From Salinivirgaceae bacterium (GTDB lineage Bacteria > Bacteroidota > Bacteroidia > Bacteroidales > SZUA-534), in NCBI GenBank assembly GCA_017557785.1, contig JAFYYA010000056.1, positions 1-64,000 of the forward strand: a DNA stretch of 64,000 nucleotides, written 5' to 3'. A program made the position numbers and the translations under genes. The notes beneath the pieces were generated by a model. That model was not told the DNA's origin. It was given only the letters and a program-made list of their open reading frames with translations, and searched no databases. This document shows, one piece after another, positions 1-11,045 of this stretch (within the stretch, counting starts at the first letter, position 1; every line of letters starts with the position of its first letter).

Positions 1-1
1 A

Positions 2-706
2 AAGCCGACAGTGCCCGCCAAATACGGCGCCAATACGGCCATTCTGTCGGGCGACACAATGCTGGTTGAGGCGTTCAGAATTCTGCATCAGACTAAAAGC
101 GCGAATTTCAGCAAGATAGCCGACCTTTTCACCCGCACGGCGCAAGAAGTCTGCGAGGGGCAAATGTATGATATGGAGTTTGAGACGCGCTCGGATATTA
201 CTGAAAACGAATACATTGAAATGATACGGCTGAAGACATCGGTGCTTATCGGCGCCTGCCTAATGTCGGGTGCGCTTATGGGCGGGGCACAGCCTGCCGA
301 CGCGCAACTAATGTACGATTTCGGTATCAATCTGGGTCTTGCGTTCCAACTGCGCGACGACCTGCTCGACACCTTCGGCAACCCCGAAACCTTCGGCAAG
401 CGCATCGGCGGCGACATTGTGTGCAGCAAGAAAACCTATCTGCTAATCAATGCGTTGAACGCGGCATCGACTCAAGACCGCGCTACAATGAACGACTGGC
501 TGGGGCGCACGGAGTTTGACGAGGAACAGAAAATCGAGGCCATCAAATCAATGTATCTGAAGTACGGCATCGACAAAATGAGTCAGAAAAAAATTGAGGA
601 ATACGATAACGAGGCAACGCAGATTTTGGATAAATTGAGTGCGAAAGGATTCGACGTGAGTCCGCTGCGCGAATTGAGCCAAAAACTGCTGAACCGCGAT
701 AAATAA
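2..706 (+). CDS. Polyprenyl (trans-isoprenyl diphosphate) synthase, 3' part
   Basis: The C-terminal part of a trans-isoprenyl diphosphate synthase, which condenses isopentenyl diphosphate onto an allylic diphosphate to make the precursor of quinone side chains and other prenyl lipids. The frame is open to the window edge and reads KPTVPAKYGANTAILSGD at the left, matching the family's conserved stretch after the first Asp-rich motif; the gene therefore starts outside, and the GTG at 11 is not its start. The second Asp-rich motif is present as QLRDDLLD (about residues 115-122 of the visible part), so the IPP/Mg site is intact. The first DDxxD, which governs chain length, is not visible, so product length cannot be judged. 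It ends 29 bp before atpD on the same strand. The family call is firm; IspA versus IspB type is open. Confidence 0.9.
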   Translation, partial: KPTVPAKYGANTAILSGDTMLVEAFRILHQTKSANFSKIADLFTRTAQEVCEGQMYDMEFETRSDITENEYIEMIRLKTSVLIGACLMSGALMGGAQPADAQLMYDFGINLGLAFQLRDDLLDTFGNPETFGKRIGGDIVCSKKTYLLINALNAASTQDRATMNDWLGRTEFDEEQKIEAIKSMYLKYGIDKMSQKKIEEYDNEATQILDKLSAKGFDVSPLRELSQKLLNRDK

Positions 707-723
707 TAAAGTGTAACTATTAA

Positions 724-2244
<1,521 letters not shown>

Positions 2245-2245
2245 T

Positions 2246-2332
2246 TGTTGACAACAGACAACGGACAACAGACGAAAGACCAATTCTGTGATTGTCTGAT
2301 GTCTGTAGTCTGAAGTCCGAAGTCAAAAAAAA
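2246..2332 (+). repeat. Intergenic word repeat (GTCTG/GTCCGAAGTC family)
   Basis: The whole atpD-atpC spacer is made of short variant words: acaacagac, caacggacaacagac, gtctgatgtctgtagtctg and aagtccgaagtc. The left half (acagac words) and right half (gtctg words) are complementary, so the RNA could fold. The right half recurs before trpA at about 58290-58315, and a degenerate copy lies at 33098-33122. Confidence 0.7.
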
Positions 2333-2338
2333 TAAACT

Positions 2339-2584
2339 ATGATTGCGGAAATAGTAACACCTGACAAGTCGGTTTACAGCGGAAATGTGACGCTGGTGAG
2401 CGTTCCTGGCGTTATGGGTTCGTTTGAGATACTGAACAGTCACGCCCCGATAATATCGGCTTTGGGCAAAGGTCAAATACGTATTGTGGAAGACAACGCC
2501 GACCATAGCGAGCAACTGTTCGACATTGAGGGCGGTATTGTCGAAGTCAAAAACAACAAGATTAATGTGCTGATTGAGAAGTAG
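2339..2584 (+). CDS. atpC: F1 ATP synthase subunit epsilon, short form
   Basis: The epsilon subunit of F1, part of the central stalk. Only 81 residues are encoded, against roughly 130-140 in E. coli. The N-terminal beta-sandwich is complete (IVTPDKSVYSGNVTLVSVPG, then GSFEILNSHAPIISAL and FDIEGGIVEVKNNKINVLIE), while the two-helix C-terminal domain that inhibits ATP hydrolysis in many bacteria is missing. Short epsilon subunits are usual in Bacteroidales, so this is not a truncation. The stop codon is followed by a good intrinsic terminator, which closes the atpDC unit. Confidence 0.93.
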   Translation: MIAEIVTPDKSVYSGNVTLVSVPGVMGSFEILNSHAPIISALGKGQIRIVEDNADHSEQLFDIEGGIVEVKNNKINVLIEK

Positions 2585-2605
2585 GAATCTGGTTGGGGAT
2601 ATAAT

Positions 2606-2648
2606 GAAAGCCGTTTCTGCACTGTGAGTGTGGGAGCGGCTTTTTTTG
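2606..2648 (+). terminator. Intrinsic terminator after atpC
   Basis: The stem AAAGCCG (2607-2613) pairs with CGGCTTT (2637-2643); an inner stem CTGCACT/AGTGTGG and a T run follow. It sits 22 bp after the atpC stop. Confidence 0.85.
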
Positions 2649-2661
2649 TGGGGAGGAAAAC

Positions 2662-2698
2662 AAAACCAGGCTGTCCAAAATTATGAACAGCCTGGTTT
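2662..2698 (-). terminator. Intrinsic terminator of the nitroreductase gene
   Basis: AAACCAGGCTGT (2663-2674) and ACAGCCTGGTTT (2687-2698) form a perfect 12-bp stem. Read on the minus strand it is followed by TTTTGTTTT, so it ends transcription coming from 3339. Confidence 0.85.
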
Positions 2699-2733
2699 AT
2701 TTGCAGAAGTCGGCTAAACCCTAATGGTCAGCA

Positions 2734-3339
2734 TCAGAAGAATTTAACAATGTCGTCAAGGTTTTTGTGCTGCGGCTGACGGGGCTCACCACTGCGGTAA
2801 CCCAACGAGATTACGGCTGTTATGGTCTCGCTTTCAGGAATTCCGAACAGACGGCGCAGAGCATCGGCATCGCGCATACCCATAATCAGAGTGTCGAAAC
2901 CCATTGCGCGGGCCTTCAGAATCAGGTAGCAGTTGGCCAGGCCGTTGTCGTAGGCACCCCATTGGTCGCCCAGTTCGTTGGCTGGATTCTCACGGAAGAA
3001 ACCCGATTTGCCGCGTTCGAAAGTCGAGATAATCAGCACAGGCGCACCTTCAACATTGCGGCGGTTGCCACCGATGTAGTTCTTTACCGAATCGACCATT
3101 GCGGCGCTTTGAGCCACGTAGTATTTGGTGGGCTGTTGGTTTGCCCACGACGGTGCTTCCTGGGCGCTTGTCAGCAATTCACGCACTTCGGCTTCGCTGA
3201 TGGTTTTGGTGGCATCGTAACTACGCACGCTGCGGCGTGTCTTAATCACATCGTCGAACGACACACTGTTCACTTGCCCGCTGTTGTTGCAACCGACCAG
3301 TGCGGCCGCCAATGCAACTGTAAATAAAATCTTACGCAT
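2734..3339 (-). CDS. Nitroreductase-family lipoprotein
   Basis: A flavin-dependent nitroreductase-family oxidoreductase of 201 residues. The start MRKILFTVALAAALVGC is a lipoprotein signal peptide with lipobox LVGC (Cys17), so the protein is probably anchored to a membrane on the periplasmic side; that is unusual, since most of the family is cytoplasmic. The fold's hallmarks are visible: IKTRRSVRSYDATKTIS (FMN-phosphate-binding Arg/Ser residues), APSWANQQPTKYYV, and the C-terminal AVISLGYRSGEPRQP. The gene stands alone, convergent with atpC. The substrate cannot be told from sequence. The family call is firm. Confidence 0.88.
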   Translation of the reverse strand: MRKILFTVALAAALVGCNNSGQVNSVSFDDVIKTRRSVRSYDATKTISEAEVRELLTSAQEAPSWANQQPTKYYVAQSAAMVDSVKNYIGGNRRNVEGAPVLIISTFERGKSGFFRENPANELGDQWGAYDNGLANCYLILKARAMGFDTLIMGMRDADALRRLFGIPESETITAVISLGYRSGEPRQPQHKNLDDIVKFF

Positions 3340-3591
3340 AAAAATCTGATGGACTTCTAGTTAATGACTCAATGCTGCTTTTACCGTTTCTGCGAAGTCC
3401 GAAACAAAACAGGCAAACAACAACGCAGTAAAAATAGTTACAAACTGTGCAAAACTGATTGATTTTGGACGATTTCCGATAGCCGATTGACGATTATTTT
3501 AGGGAAATAGCAGAATTTTGCATCTGACAATTTGTTAACAACCGTTTAAAAAATCCGCACCCTTTCAAAAGCCATTTCGCGTGCGATTGGT

Positions 3592-3599
3592 TAGTTTTG
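3592..3599 (+). promoter_or_regulatory. Bacteroidota -7 box before mutS
   Basis: TAGTTTTG matches TAnnTTTG exactly and lies 21 bp before the ATG at 3621. It argues against the in-frame TTG at 3597, which overlaps the box. No clear -33 element was seen. Confidence 0.6.
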
Positions 3600-3620
3600 C
3601 TTGTTATAAAAATCACTAAA

Positions 3621-6215
3621 ATGGGCAAAGACATTTTCGACACGCCGCTGATGAAGCAGTACAGCCAGATTAAGGCCAAGCACCCCGATGCCATTCTGCT
3701 TTTCCGCGTGGGCGATTTCTACGAGACATATTGCGAAGATGCCGTGAAGGCGGCCAAGATTCTGAACATCACGCTCACCAAGAAGTCGAGTTCGACGCTG
3801 CCCATTGATATGGCTGGATTCCCGTATCACGCCATCGACACCTACCTGCCGAAACTGGTGAGGGCGGGGCAGCGGGTGGCCATCTGCGAACAACTTGAAG
3901 ACCCGAAACTCTGCAAAACACTTGTGAAACGCGGTGTTACTGAATTGGTTACACCTGGCGTATCGACAAATGACAACATACTTGAGAACCGCGAGAACAA
4001 TTTCCTGGCATCGGTTTACGTCGAAAAAAAGATGGCGGGCATTGCGTTTCTCGACATCTCAACTGGCGAGTTTTATGTGGCCGAAGGCAGCGTTGAGTAC
4101 GCTAACAAACTGATACAGAGTTTCCGACCGAAAGAAATCATCTACAAGCGCGGCACCAAGGAGCAGTTTCAGGAACTGTTCGGGATGGGGTTCTACATCT
4201 ACGCCATCGACGAGTGGGTGTTCTCGGAGCAGGCCGCAACCGACCGTCTGCTCAAGCATTTCCAGACGCAGTCGCTCAAAGGGTTCGGCATCGACCGTCA
4301 GATTTTGGGCACAATTGCCGCTGGTTCAATACTTTACTATCTCGACATCACCCAACACTCGCAAATTGGCAACATCACGGGAATCCGCCGCATTGCCGAG
4401 GACGAGTACGTGTGGATTGACCGTTTCACGTTCCGTAACCTTGAGATTTTCAGCCCGTTGAACGAAGACGGCCACAGCCTTATCGACATCATCGACAACA
4501 CGCTGACGCCGATGGGCTCGCGAATGCTGAAACGTTGGGTGTCGCTGCCGCTGAAGAATGTGACGGCCATCAACGAACGTCAGCAGATTGTGACTTATTT
4601 TATTGATAATGTTGATTCTAAACAAACGGTTGAGGGCGAACTGAAGAACGTTGGCGACCTTGAACGACTCATCAGCAAGGTGACGTTCGGGCGCATCAAC
4701 CCGCGCGAGATGCTGGCGCTGAAAAACGCTCTGAAGGCCATCGGGCCTGTGAAAAATGCGTGCGAACAGTCGGGCGTGGCGGCACTTCAGGCTATTGGTG
4801 AGCAGTTAAATCCTTGTGCGTCAATCTGTCAGCGCATCGAAAAAGAGATTCAACTAGACCCGCCTGTGCAGATTGCCAAGGGCGGCGTGATAAACGAAGG
4901 CGTGAGTGCCGAACTCGACGAGTTGCGCCACATCGCCTATTCGGGCAAAGACTATCTGATTGAACTTCAGCAAAAAGAGAGCGAAAGAACAGAGATTCCA
5001 TCGCTCAAAATCAGTTTCAACAACGTGTTCGGCTACTACATTGAGGTGCGCAACACCTACAAAGACCGCGTGCCCGAGGAGTGGATTCGCAAGCAGACGC
5101 TGGTGAGCGCCGAGCGCTACATCACGCCCGAACTGAAGGAGTACGAGGAGAAGATTCTGGGTGCCGAGGAGAAGATTCTGGCGCTCGAGCAGAAGATTTA
5201 CAGCGACCTTGTGTTTGCCGTGTCGGAATTTGTATCGGCTATTCAGTTGGATGCGAGTCTGTTATCGAAAATCGACTGCCTGCTGTCGTTCGCAAGCACG
5301 GCGCAGATTCGAAACTATAGCCGCCCCGATGTTGACGAGAGCCGTACGTTTGAAATCCGCAACGGCCGCCACCCCGTGATTGAGACACAGATGCAGCCTG
5401 GCGAGGAATACGTGGCCAACGATGTCGTGCTGAACGACGACGACCAACAGATTATCATCATCACAGGCCCGAATATGGCGGGAAAATCGGCGCTGCTGCG
5501 GCAGACGGCTTTGATTGTCATTATGGCGCAGATTGGCTCGTACGTGCCTGCGCAGTCGGCGCACATCGGCTTCATCGACCGCATTTTCACCCGCGTGGGC
5601 GCGTCGGACAACATCTCGGTGGGCGAATCGACCTTTATGGTTGAGATGAACGAAGCCGCCAGCATTCTGAACAATATCAGCGAACGCAGCCTTATCCTGC
5701 TCGACGAGTTGGGCCGCGGCACATCAACCTACGACGGCATCAGCATTGCGTGGGCCATTGTGGAGTATATCCACGACCACCCGAAATACAAGGCGAAAAC
5801 GCTGTTTGCCACTCACTATCACGAACTTAACGAAATGGAAAAATCGTTCGAGCGGGTGAAGAACTACAACGTTTCGGTGCGCGAGGTTGAGAAAAAAGTG
5901 CTGTTTTTGAGGAAATTGGTTCCGGGTGGTAGCAACCACAGTTTCGGTATTCACGTGGCTCGAATGGCCGGAATGCCCAAAAGTGTGGTATCGCGTGCCG
6001 AAATTATTCTGCGCGACCTTGAGAAATCGCGCCGCAACACCGAACCCGAAGTCAAAACGCAGAACCAATCGGGTATTCAGTTGAGTTTCTTCCAATTGGA
6101 GGACCCCGTGCTTAAAGATATCCGCGACCAGATAAAAAATCTCGACATCGACAATCTTACGCCTATTGAAGCGTTGAATAAACTGAATGATATTAAGCGG
6201 ATTACGGGGCTTTGA
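3621..6215 (+). CDS. mutS: DNA mismatch repair protein MutS
   Basis: Recognises mismatches and small loops and starts mismatch repair with MutL. At 864 residues it is the usual MutS1 length. The N-terminal mismatch-binding domain has the Phe-x-Glu motif in [10 protein letters not shown]. The C-terminal ABC ATPase shows Walker A GPNMAGKS (about residues 615-622), the signature region [14 protein letters not shown], Walker [16 protein letters not shown] and the H-loop FATHYHEL. The start at 3621 is chosen over the upstream TTG because a -7 promoter box covers the TTG. Downstream come a word repeat and the rhomboid gene. Nothing looks odd in the protein. Confidence 0.97.
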   Translation: MGKDIFDTPLMKQYSQIKAKHPDAILLFRVGDFYETYCEDAVKAAKILNITLTKKSSSTLPIDMAGFPYHAIDTYLPKLVRAGQRVAICEQLEDPKLCKTLVKRGVTELVTPGVSTNDNILENRENNFLASVYVEKKMAGIAFLDISTGEFYVAEGSVEYANKLIQSFRPKEIIYKRGTKEQFQELFGMGFYIYAIDEWVFSEQAATDRLLKHFQTQSLKGFGIDRQILGTIAAGSILYYLDITQHSQIGNITGIRRIAEDEYVWIDRFTFRNLEIFSPLNEDGHSLIDIIDNTLTPMGSRMLKRWVSLPLKNVTAINERQQIVTYFIDNVDSKQTVEGELKNVGDLERLISKVTFGRINPREMLALKNALKAIGPVKNACEQSGVAALQAIGEQLNPCASICQRIEKEIQLDPPVQIAKGGVINEGVSAELDELRHIAYSGKDYLIELQQKESERTEIPSLKISFNNVFGYYIEVRNTYKDRVPEEWIRKQTLVSAERYITPELKEYEEKILGAEEKILALEQKIYSDLVFAVSEFVSAIQLDASLLSKIDCLLSFASTAQIRNYSRPDVDESRTFEIRNGRHPVIETQMQPGEEYVANDVVLNDDDQQIIIITGPNMAGKSALLRQTALIVIMAQIGSYVPAQSAHIGFIDRIFTRVGASDNISVGESTFMVEMNEAASILNNISERSLILLDELGRGTSTYDGISIAWAIVEYIHDHPKYKAKTLFATHYHELNEMEKSFERVKNYNVSVREVEKKVLFLRKLVPGGSNHSFGIHVARMAGMPKSVVSRAEIILRDLEKSRRNTEPEVKTQNQSGIQLSFFQLEDPVLKDIRDQIKNLDIDNLTPIEALNKLNDIKRITGL

Positions 6216-6228
6216 TAGGTGGAAGTTT

Positions 6229-6295
6229 TGGTGTTGGGTATTGGGTGTTAGGTAACAACAATTCACCGATTATCCGATTGACCGATTAAACAATG
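6229..6295 (+). repeat. Intergenic word repeats (TTGGGTATTGGG and CCGATT families)
   Basis: The mutS-rhomboid spacer is composed of two phrase families: ggtgttgggtattgggtg (6230-6247) and attcaccgattatccgattg/accgattaaac (6261-6291). The first recurs, in either strand, at 18291-18321, 18363-18380 and 47881-47904; the second at 7197-7222, 18217-18255, 38889-38923 and 54995-55018. Confidence 0.75.
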
Positions 6296-6300
6296 AAAAA

Positions 6301-7188
6301 ATGAACAATCTCTGGTCACAATTCAAACAAAGCAATATGCTCAACAGGTTGATTTACATTAATCTGGCGGTGTTTGTTGTGGTGAAACTTGTCGATATTG
6401 TGATGATGCTGTCGGGTGTTCAGGCGGCCAATCCTGTGGTTGAGTTTTTGGGCGCTTACGCGGGATGGGAAAATCTGATTCGCCATCCGTGGGGCGTGGT
6501 CACCTATATGTTTCTGCATCAGGGATTTCTGCATATTTTGTTCAATCTGCTCTGGCTGTTCTGGTTCGGGCGGATTTTCCTTGAGTATTTTACGGGCCGC
6601 CAACTGCTCAACGTTTACATCTGCGGCGGCATTGCTGGCGCGCTGCTTTACACGCTGGCTTTCAACATTTTCCCCGCTTTCGATGCCACCTATGCGATGG
6701 CCATTGGCGCTTCGGCGGCGGTTTACGCAATTGTTTTAACCACAGCCGTTTATGTGCCCAACTACACCGTTTATCTGATGTTTTTGGGACAGGTGAAAAT
6801 CAAGTGGATAGCCGTTTTCAGTCTTGTCTCTGACCTTGCAATGCTCGACGGCGCCAACGCTGGCGGCCATATTGCCCACATTGGCGGCGCGCTGTTTGGC
6901 ATTTTCTACATCGTCAGTCTGCGCAAAGGAACCGATATCGCTGCGTGGGTTGGGCGCGTAATTGACGCTGTATCAGGAATTTTCAAGCGCAAACAGAAGA
7001 TGAAGGTCTCGTACAAGCGCACCGATGGCGGTTACCGCCGCGCCGAATCGGACTACGACTACAACACGCGTAAACATAACGAACAGAAAGAGATAGACGC
7101 CATTTTGGACAAGATTGCCAAATCGGGCTACAACGGCCTGACCGAAGAAGAGAAGCGAATTCTTTTTCGAAATAGTCAAAACAACTAA
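6301..7188 (+). CDS. Rhomboid-family intramembrane serine protease
   Basis: A polytopic membrane protease that cleaves within transmembrane helices. The catalytic dyad is visible: GASAAVYA with Ser138 and AHIGGALFG with His193; His73, His78 and Asn82 (FLHQGFLHILFNLLWL) give the conserved His/Asn oxyanion region. About six hydrophobic helices span residues 15-205. A basic cytosolic tail follows, ending in a small conserved block KSGYNGLTEEEKRILFRNS (about 273-291) that is frequent at the C-terminus of Bacteroidota rhomboids. The AsmA-like gene starts 43 bp later, so co-transcription is likely. The natural substrate is unknown. Confidence 0.92.
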   Translation: MNNLWSQFKQSNMLNRLIYINLAVFVVVKLVDIVMMLSGVQAANPVVEFLGAYAGWENLIRHPWGVVTYMFLHQGFLHILFNLLWLFWFGRIFLEYFTGRQLLNVYICGGIAGALLYTLAFNIFPAFDATYAMAIGASAAVYAIVLTTAVYVPNYTVYLMFLGQVKIKWIAVFSLVSDLAMLDGANAGGHIAHIGGALFGIFYIVSLRKGTDIAAWVGRVIDAVSGIFKRKQKMKVSYKRTDGGYRRAESDYDYNTRKHNEQKEIDAILDKIAKSGYNGLTEEEKRILFRNSQNN

Positions 7189-7196
7189 TGCCTAAT

Positions 7197-7222
7197 ATCG
7201 ATTGACCGATTAACGATTCACC
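7197..7222 (+). repeat. Intergenic CCGATT-family word repeat
   Basis: The sequence atcgattgaccgatta followed by acgattcacc fills most of the rhomboid-AsmA spacer. It shares words with 6261-6291, 18217-18255, 38889-38923 and 54995-55018. Confidence 0.65.
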
Positions 7223-7231
7223 AAAAACTTT

Positions 7232-9769
7232 ATGCGCAGGATTCTGACACGGATTTTTATTTGGACAGCGATTGTGTTGGTGCTTTTGGTGGGCGCTATT
7301 GTCGGCGGCACCATCCTACTGAAAGACAGGCTGATAAATTACAGCATTCAGGCCATCAACAACGAGTTGAACGCGCCTGTGAACGTGGACGGCATCCATT
7401 TTTCGCTCATCAACACTTTCCCGTATGCGTCGATAGTACTTGACAATGTGACTGTTAAGTCGCCTGCCGAAGGTTTCAGCCACAAGGGGTTTGGCCGCAC
7501 TACAGCCGATACATTGCTGGCTGTCAGGAAGTTATCGCTATCGTTCAACATTCGCAAACTCTTGGACAACGAGTTGGAACTGAACTCGGTGAAGGTGACC
7601 GACGGACAGATTTACATTCTGATTGACAAACGCGGTAACGATAACTTTCACATTATCAAAGAGAAAAAGGCGGCATCGGGCAATTCCGATATGCAAATCA
7701 ATCTTGAGCATTTGGGTCTGAAAGACTGCAAAATACAAATCTGCAACCTTTACAAAGGCAACGGTGCCGAATGGTATATGCCTGATTTTGAAGCGGAAGG
7801 CAAACTCAACAATGGTCAGTTCGAGATTGGGACAAAGGGCTCGGTGGCGCTGCAGTGGATTGTGGCCAACAATATTGAGATTGTGCCGTTGGCGCCCACG
7901 CGCATCAAAATGGACCTTGCAATGAAGAACGACACGCTGCGCATCAATAAGGGCCAACTATCGTCTAAAGGCATTAATATCAGTGTTTTAGGAACTGTTC
8001 TGCTCACCAACGACACCTACGTGGACCTTGCGCTGCACGGCGACAAGATTGAAGTGGCTAACGCGCTGCGTTACTTTACTTTAGCCACTCAAGAGAAGCC
8101 CACCGTGCGCAGTTCGGGACTGGTTGGGTTCGACGCCACCGTCAAAGGCAAGTTCAGCAAGCTCTCGTCGCCGAAGATTGTGGCAAATTTCGGGCTCGAC
8201 AACGCCGACATCAGTTACCCCAAACTCAACCTTGAGTTCAGCAGCGTCAGCCTGAAGGGCGTGTTCAACAACGGGGGCTACGCCAACAGCCCCAAATCGT
8301 TTGTATCAATCAGCGGAATCGACGTCACTTCGGGGCAGAGCCGCTTGACGGGCACCCTGCGAATCGACAATCTGAAACAGCCGCACATCAATGCCAAACT
8401 GAATACCAACGGCAGGCTCGAAGAGTGGAACCACCTGATTTTCAGTAGCCGTCCCGACTGCCTGACTGGTGCAGCCGATGGCTCACTCACCATCAGCGGC
8501 CCAATCGACCTGAACAAAGAGTTCGACCTGAAAGCCTTTCTGCGGCTCAATCCGCGCTGCCAACTCAAACTGCAACAGGCAAGTTACACCAACGGCTCGA
8601 ACATCACTCTCACGGGCGTCGATGGCGCGGCCAAGCTCAATGGTAGCGCACTGACAATCAGTAACACAAGCGGGCGCTTGAGCAACATCCCCGTAACGTT
8701 CAGCGGCAGCATCAGCAATCTGCTGAAGGCCGTGGCCGAACCATACCCAACGATGGATATTCGCGGTACGCTTTCCACTGATGCCTTTGATTATCAGCAG
8801 ATTGAACCATTGTTTGCCAAATCGGATGGCGAGCCGTCGAAGATTACCTACAAGGTTGATTTGATGGCAAGCACCAAAGGGTTCAGTTACAAGCAGTTCC
8901 GCGCCACCAACATTTCGGGGCGGCTGCGCTATGCGGGCGATAATATCGACGTTGACGGCCTGAAATTCAATGCGTTGGACGGCAGCGCCGATGTTCGCGT
9001 GGCCTACCGCAGCGGCAAGCATCGCGATCTGGCTTGTAAAGGTTCGGTTACGAGCATCGATATCAATCAGATGTTCAGCACTTTCGACAATTTCGGGCAG
9101 ACCACCGTCACCAACGAGAACATTGAAGGGCGGCTGAGTTCGAATTTCACGCTGCTGCTGCCGTTTGTAGGCGATTCAGCCGATGTGCGGAATATGGATT
9201 TCGATGGGCGGCTGAAGATTGCCAATGGCCGTCTGCACGGGCTCGAAGCGCTCAACAGCGTGGCCGATTTCACCCGCATCGACGAGTTCCGCGACCTGCG
9301 CTTCTCAACCCTGACCAACGATATGACCATCAGCGGCGGCACCGTCACAATTCCAAAGATGGATGTGGCTTGCAATGCCTGCGATGTTGCTGTTGCTGGA
9401 ACACAGAAGTTCTCGGGCGATTACGAGTATCACATCACGCTGATTTTAAGCGACTTTATGCGCGGCAAGGCCAAACGCTTGCAGCAAACCACGCCTTACG
9501 GCATTGTTGAAGACGATGGCGGCAACCACACATCGCTCTACCTTGTGGCCACCCGCACTGGCGACAAGACAAAGGTAAAATTCGATAAGGTTGAACTTAA
9601 ACAGCAGTTGCGCAATGAGTTACAGCAGCAAAAAAAGGAAGTGAAGCAGATTCTGAAACGCGAGTTCGGTCTGTTCAAGAAGGACACCACCATCAAAACC
9701 GAAGAGAAAAGCACCACCCCGCCGCCCGCATCGGGCTTTGTGATTGAGTGGGATGATGACGACGAGTGA
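7232..9769 (+). CDS. AsmA-family inner-membrane/periplasmic protein
   Basis: An 845-residue protein with a single N-terminal membrane helix (IFIWTAIVLVLLVGAIVGGT, residues 9-28) and a large periplasmic part rich in beta strands. The opening (NELNAPVNVDGIHFSLINTFPYASIVLDNV) matches the AsmA N-terminal module and the end has the AsmA-like C-terminal region. Members of this superfamily form long lipid-transfer-like grooves and affect outer-membrane lipid traffic; that role is inferred here from family membership only. The C-terminus is highly acidic (EWDDDDE). It overlaps an upstream GTG of the kinase frame that follows, and the kinase's real start lies 35 bp after this stop. Confidence 0.85.
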   Translation: MRRILTRIFIWTAIVLVLLVGAIVGGTILLKDRLINYSIQAINNELNAPVNVDGIHFSLINTFPYASIVLDNVTVKSPAEGFSHKGFGRTTADTLLAVRKLSLSFNIRKLLDNELELNSVKVTDGQIYILIDKRGNDNFHIIKEKKAASGNSDMQINLEHLGLKDCKIQICNLYKGNGAEWYMPDFEAEGKLNNGQFEIGTKGSVALQWIVANNIEIVPLAPTRIKMDLAMKNDTLRINKGQLSSKGINISVLGTVLLTNDTYVDLALHGDKIEVANALRYFTLATQEKPTVRSSGLVGFDATVKGKFSKLSSPKIVANFGLDNADISYPKLNLEFSSVSLKGVFNNGGYANSPKSFVSISGIDVTSGQSRLTGTLRIDNLKQPHINAKLNTNGRLEEWNHLIFSSRPDCLTGAADGSLTISGPIDLNKEFDLKAFLRLNPRCQLKLQQASYTNGSNITLTGVDGAAKLNGSALTISNTSGRLSNIPVTFSGSISNLLKAVAEPYPTMDIRGTLSTDAFDYQQIEPLFAKSDGEPSKITYKVDLMASTKGFSYKQFRATNISGRLRYAGDNIDVDGLKFNALDGSADVRVAYRSGKHRDLACKGSVTSIDINQMFSTFDNFGQTTVTNENIEGRLSSNFTLLLPFVGDSADVRNMDFDGRLKIANGRLHGLEALNSVADFTRIDEFRDLRFSTLTNDMTISGGTVTIPKMDVACNACDVAVAGTQKFSGDYEYHITLILSDFMRGKAKRLQQTTPYGIVEDDGGNHTSLYLVATRTGDKTKVKFDKVELKQQLRNELQQQKKEVKQILKREFGLFKKDTTIKTEEKSTTPPPASGFVIEWDDDDE

Positions 9770-9804
9770 TACAATATATCGCACCGCCCAACGTTATATC
9801 TGCT

Positions 9805-10962
9805 ATGAACGCTTATAGAAATAAAATATTCTGGAAGACATTTATCCTTGTCTGTGCGACACTAATTGGCGGAATATCACTCTATTACACCAATGTATTG
9901 GCGCGAAGTATGGCCGACGAAGAGCAGAAGCGAATGCAGATTTGGGCTGAAGCCACGCGCCAGATAATCATCAGCAACAACGAGAATGAGATAACTTTCT
10001 GTCTCGAAATCATCCGCAACAACACGACGATTCCGGTCATCCTGACCGATGATGAAAACAACGTCATCTCAACAATGAATGTTCCGGATTTAATTGACAA
10101 TGATACAGCATATTACCGCGAGCGGCTTGCCGAAATGGCGGCAAACCACGACCCCATTGTCATCAATCTGCCGATGAACCACAAAAACTACATTTACTAC
10201 GACGATTCAACCGTCCTGAAGCAGTTGGCGCATTTCCCGTTCATCCAGATGTCGATAATCGCTATCTTCCTGATGGTGGCCTATTTGGCTTTCAGTTCGT
10301 CGCGTAGAGCAGAGCAGAACAAGGTTTGGATTGGAATGTCGAAGGAAACGGCTCACCAGTTGGGAACGCCCATCTCGTCGCTGATGGCGTGGATTGAAAT
10401 TCTCAAACAAGATGAATCAAATGCTTCGTATGTGGCTGAAATGCAAAAAGATGTTGACCGTCTGCAGATGATTGCCGACCGCTTCTCAAAAATCGGTTCT
10501 CTGCCGACACTTCAGCCTTGCAACCTGTCGGAAGCCATCAACACGGCGGTGGGTTATATGCGTACTCGTGTGTCGGACAATATCACGCTCGATGTGAAAG
10601 ACAACACAGAGCACGATGTTATGGTGAAACTCAATACATCACTCTTCAACTGGGTGATTGAGAATATGATAAAGAATGCCATCGATGCGATGGAAGGGAA
10701 GGGCTGCATCACCATCAAACTGAACGAGACACTGAAATTTGCCGAAATTCTTATAACCGATACCGGCAAGGGTCTTGCCAAGAATCAGTTCAAGGCCATT
10801 TTCGCGCCAGGCTACACCACAAAAGAGCGCGGTTGGGGACTCGGTTTGTCGCTTGTGCAGCGCATCGTGAAAAACTACCACCGCGGCAAAATTATGGTGC
10901 AGTCGTCGGAAATCGGTGTTGGCACCACTTTCAAAATCTTGTTGCCGAAGGTATCGAACTGA
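9805..10962 (+). CDS. Membrane sensor histidine kinase
   Basis: A two-helix membrane sensor kinase of 385 residues. Helix 1 is FILVCATLIGGISLYY near the start and helix 2 lies around residue 155 (MSIIAIFLMVAYLAF); the roughly 100 residues between form a periplasmic sensor with no motif I recognise. The H-box is KETAHQLGTPISSL (His184). The ATPase has the N-box ENMIKNAIDAM, the G1 box ITDTGKG and the G2 box RGWGLGLSL. The ATG at 9805 is preferred to the GTG at 9766 because the latter overlaps the AsmA gene and adds 13 residues unlike a signal. No response regulator is adjacent, so the partner is unknown. Confidence 0.9.
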   Translation: MNAYRNKIFWKTFILVCATLIGGISLYYTNVLARSMADEEQKRMQIWAEATRQIIISNNENEITFCLEIIRNNTTIPVILTDDENNVISTMNVPDLIDNDTAYYRERLAEMAANHDPIVINLPMNHKNYIYYDDSTVLKQLAHFPFIQMSIIAIFLMVAYLAFSSSRRAEQNKVWIGMSKETAHQLGTPISSLMAWIEILKQDESNASYVAEMQKDVDRLQMIADRFSKIGSLPTLQPCNLSEAINTAVGYMRTRVSDNITLDVKDNTEHDVMVKLNTSLFNWVIENMIKNAIDAMEGKGCITIKLNETLKFAEILITDTGKGLAKNQFKAIFAPGYTTKERGWGLGLSLVQRIVKNYHRGKIMVQSSEIGVGTTFKILLPKVSN

Positions 10963-10994
10963 AATACCAACAGATGTTTTGGTTAGAATTCCAT

Positions 10995-11031
10995 AAAAAA
11001 GCCCCGCCGTATCCGGCAGGGCTTTTCTTTT
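10995..11031. terminator. Bidirectional intrinsic terminator
   Basis: AAAAGCCCCGCCG (10997-11009) and CGGCAGGGCTTTT (11014-11026) form a strong stem flanked by A and T runs. It separates the kinase gene from the convergent EF-G2 gene. Confidence 0.88.
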
Positions 11032-11045
11032 TATGAAAGGATTTG

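Noticed and set aside
2767-3327. Long plus-strand frame opposite the nitroreductase gene
   Set aside because: It is the antisense of a clear nitroreductase gene, with no recognisable content.
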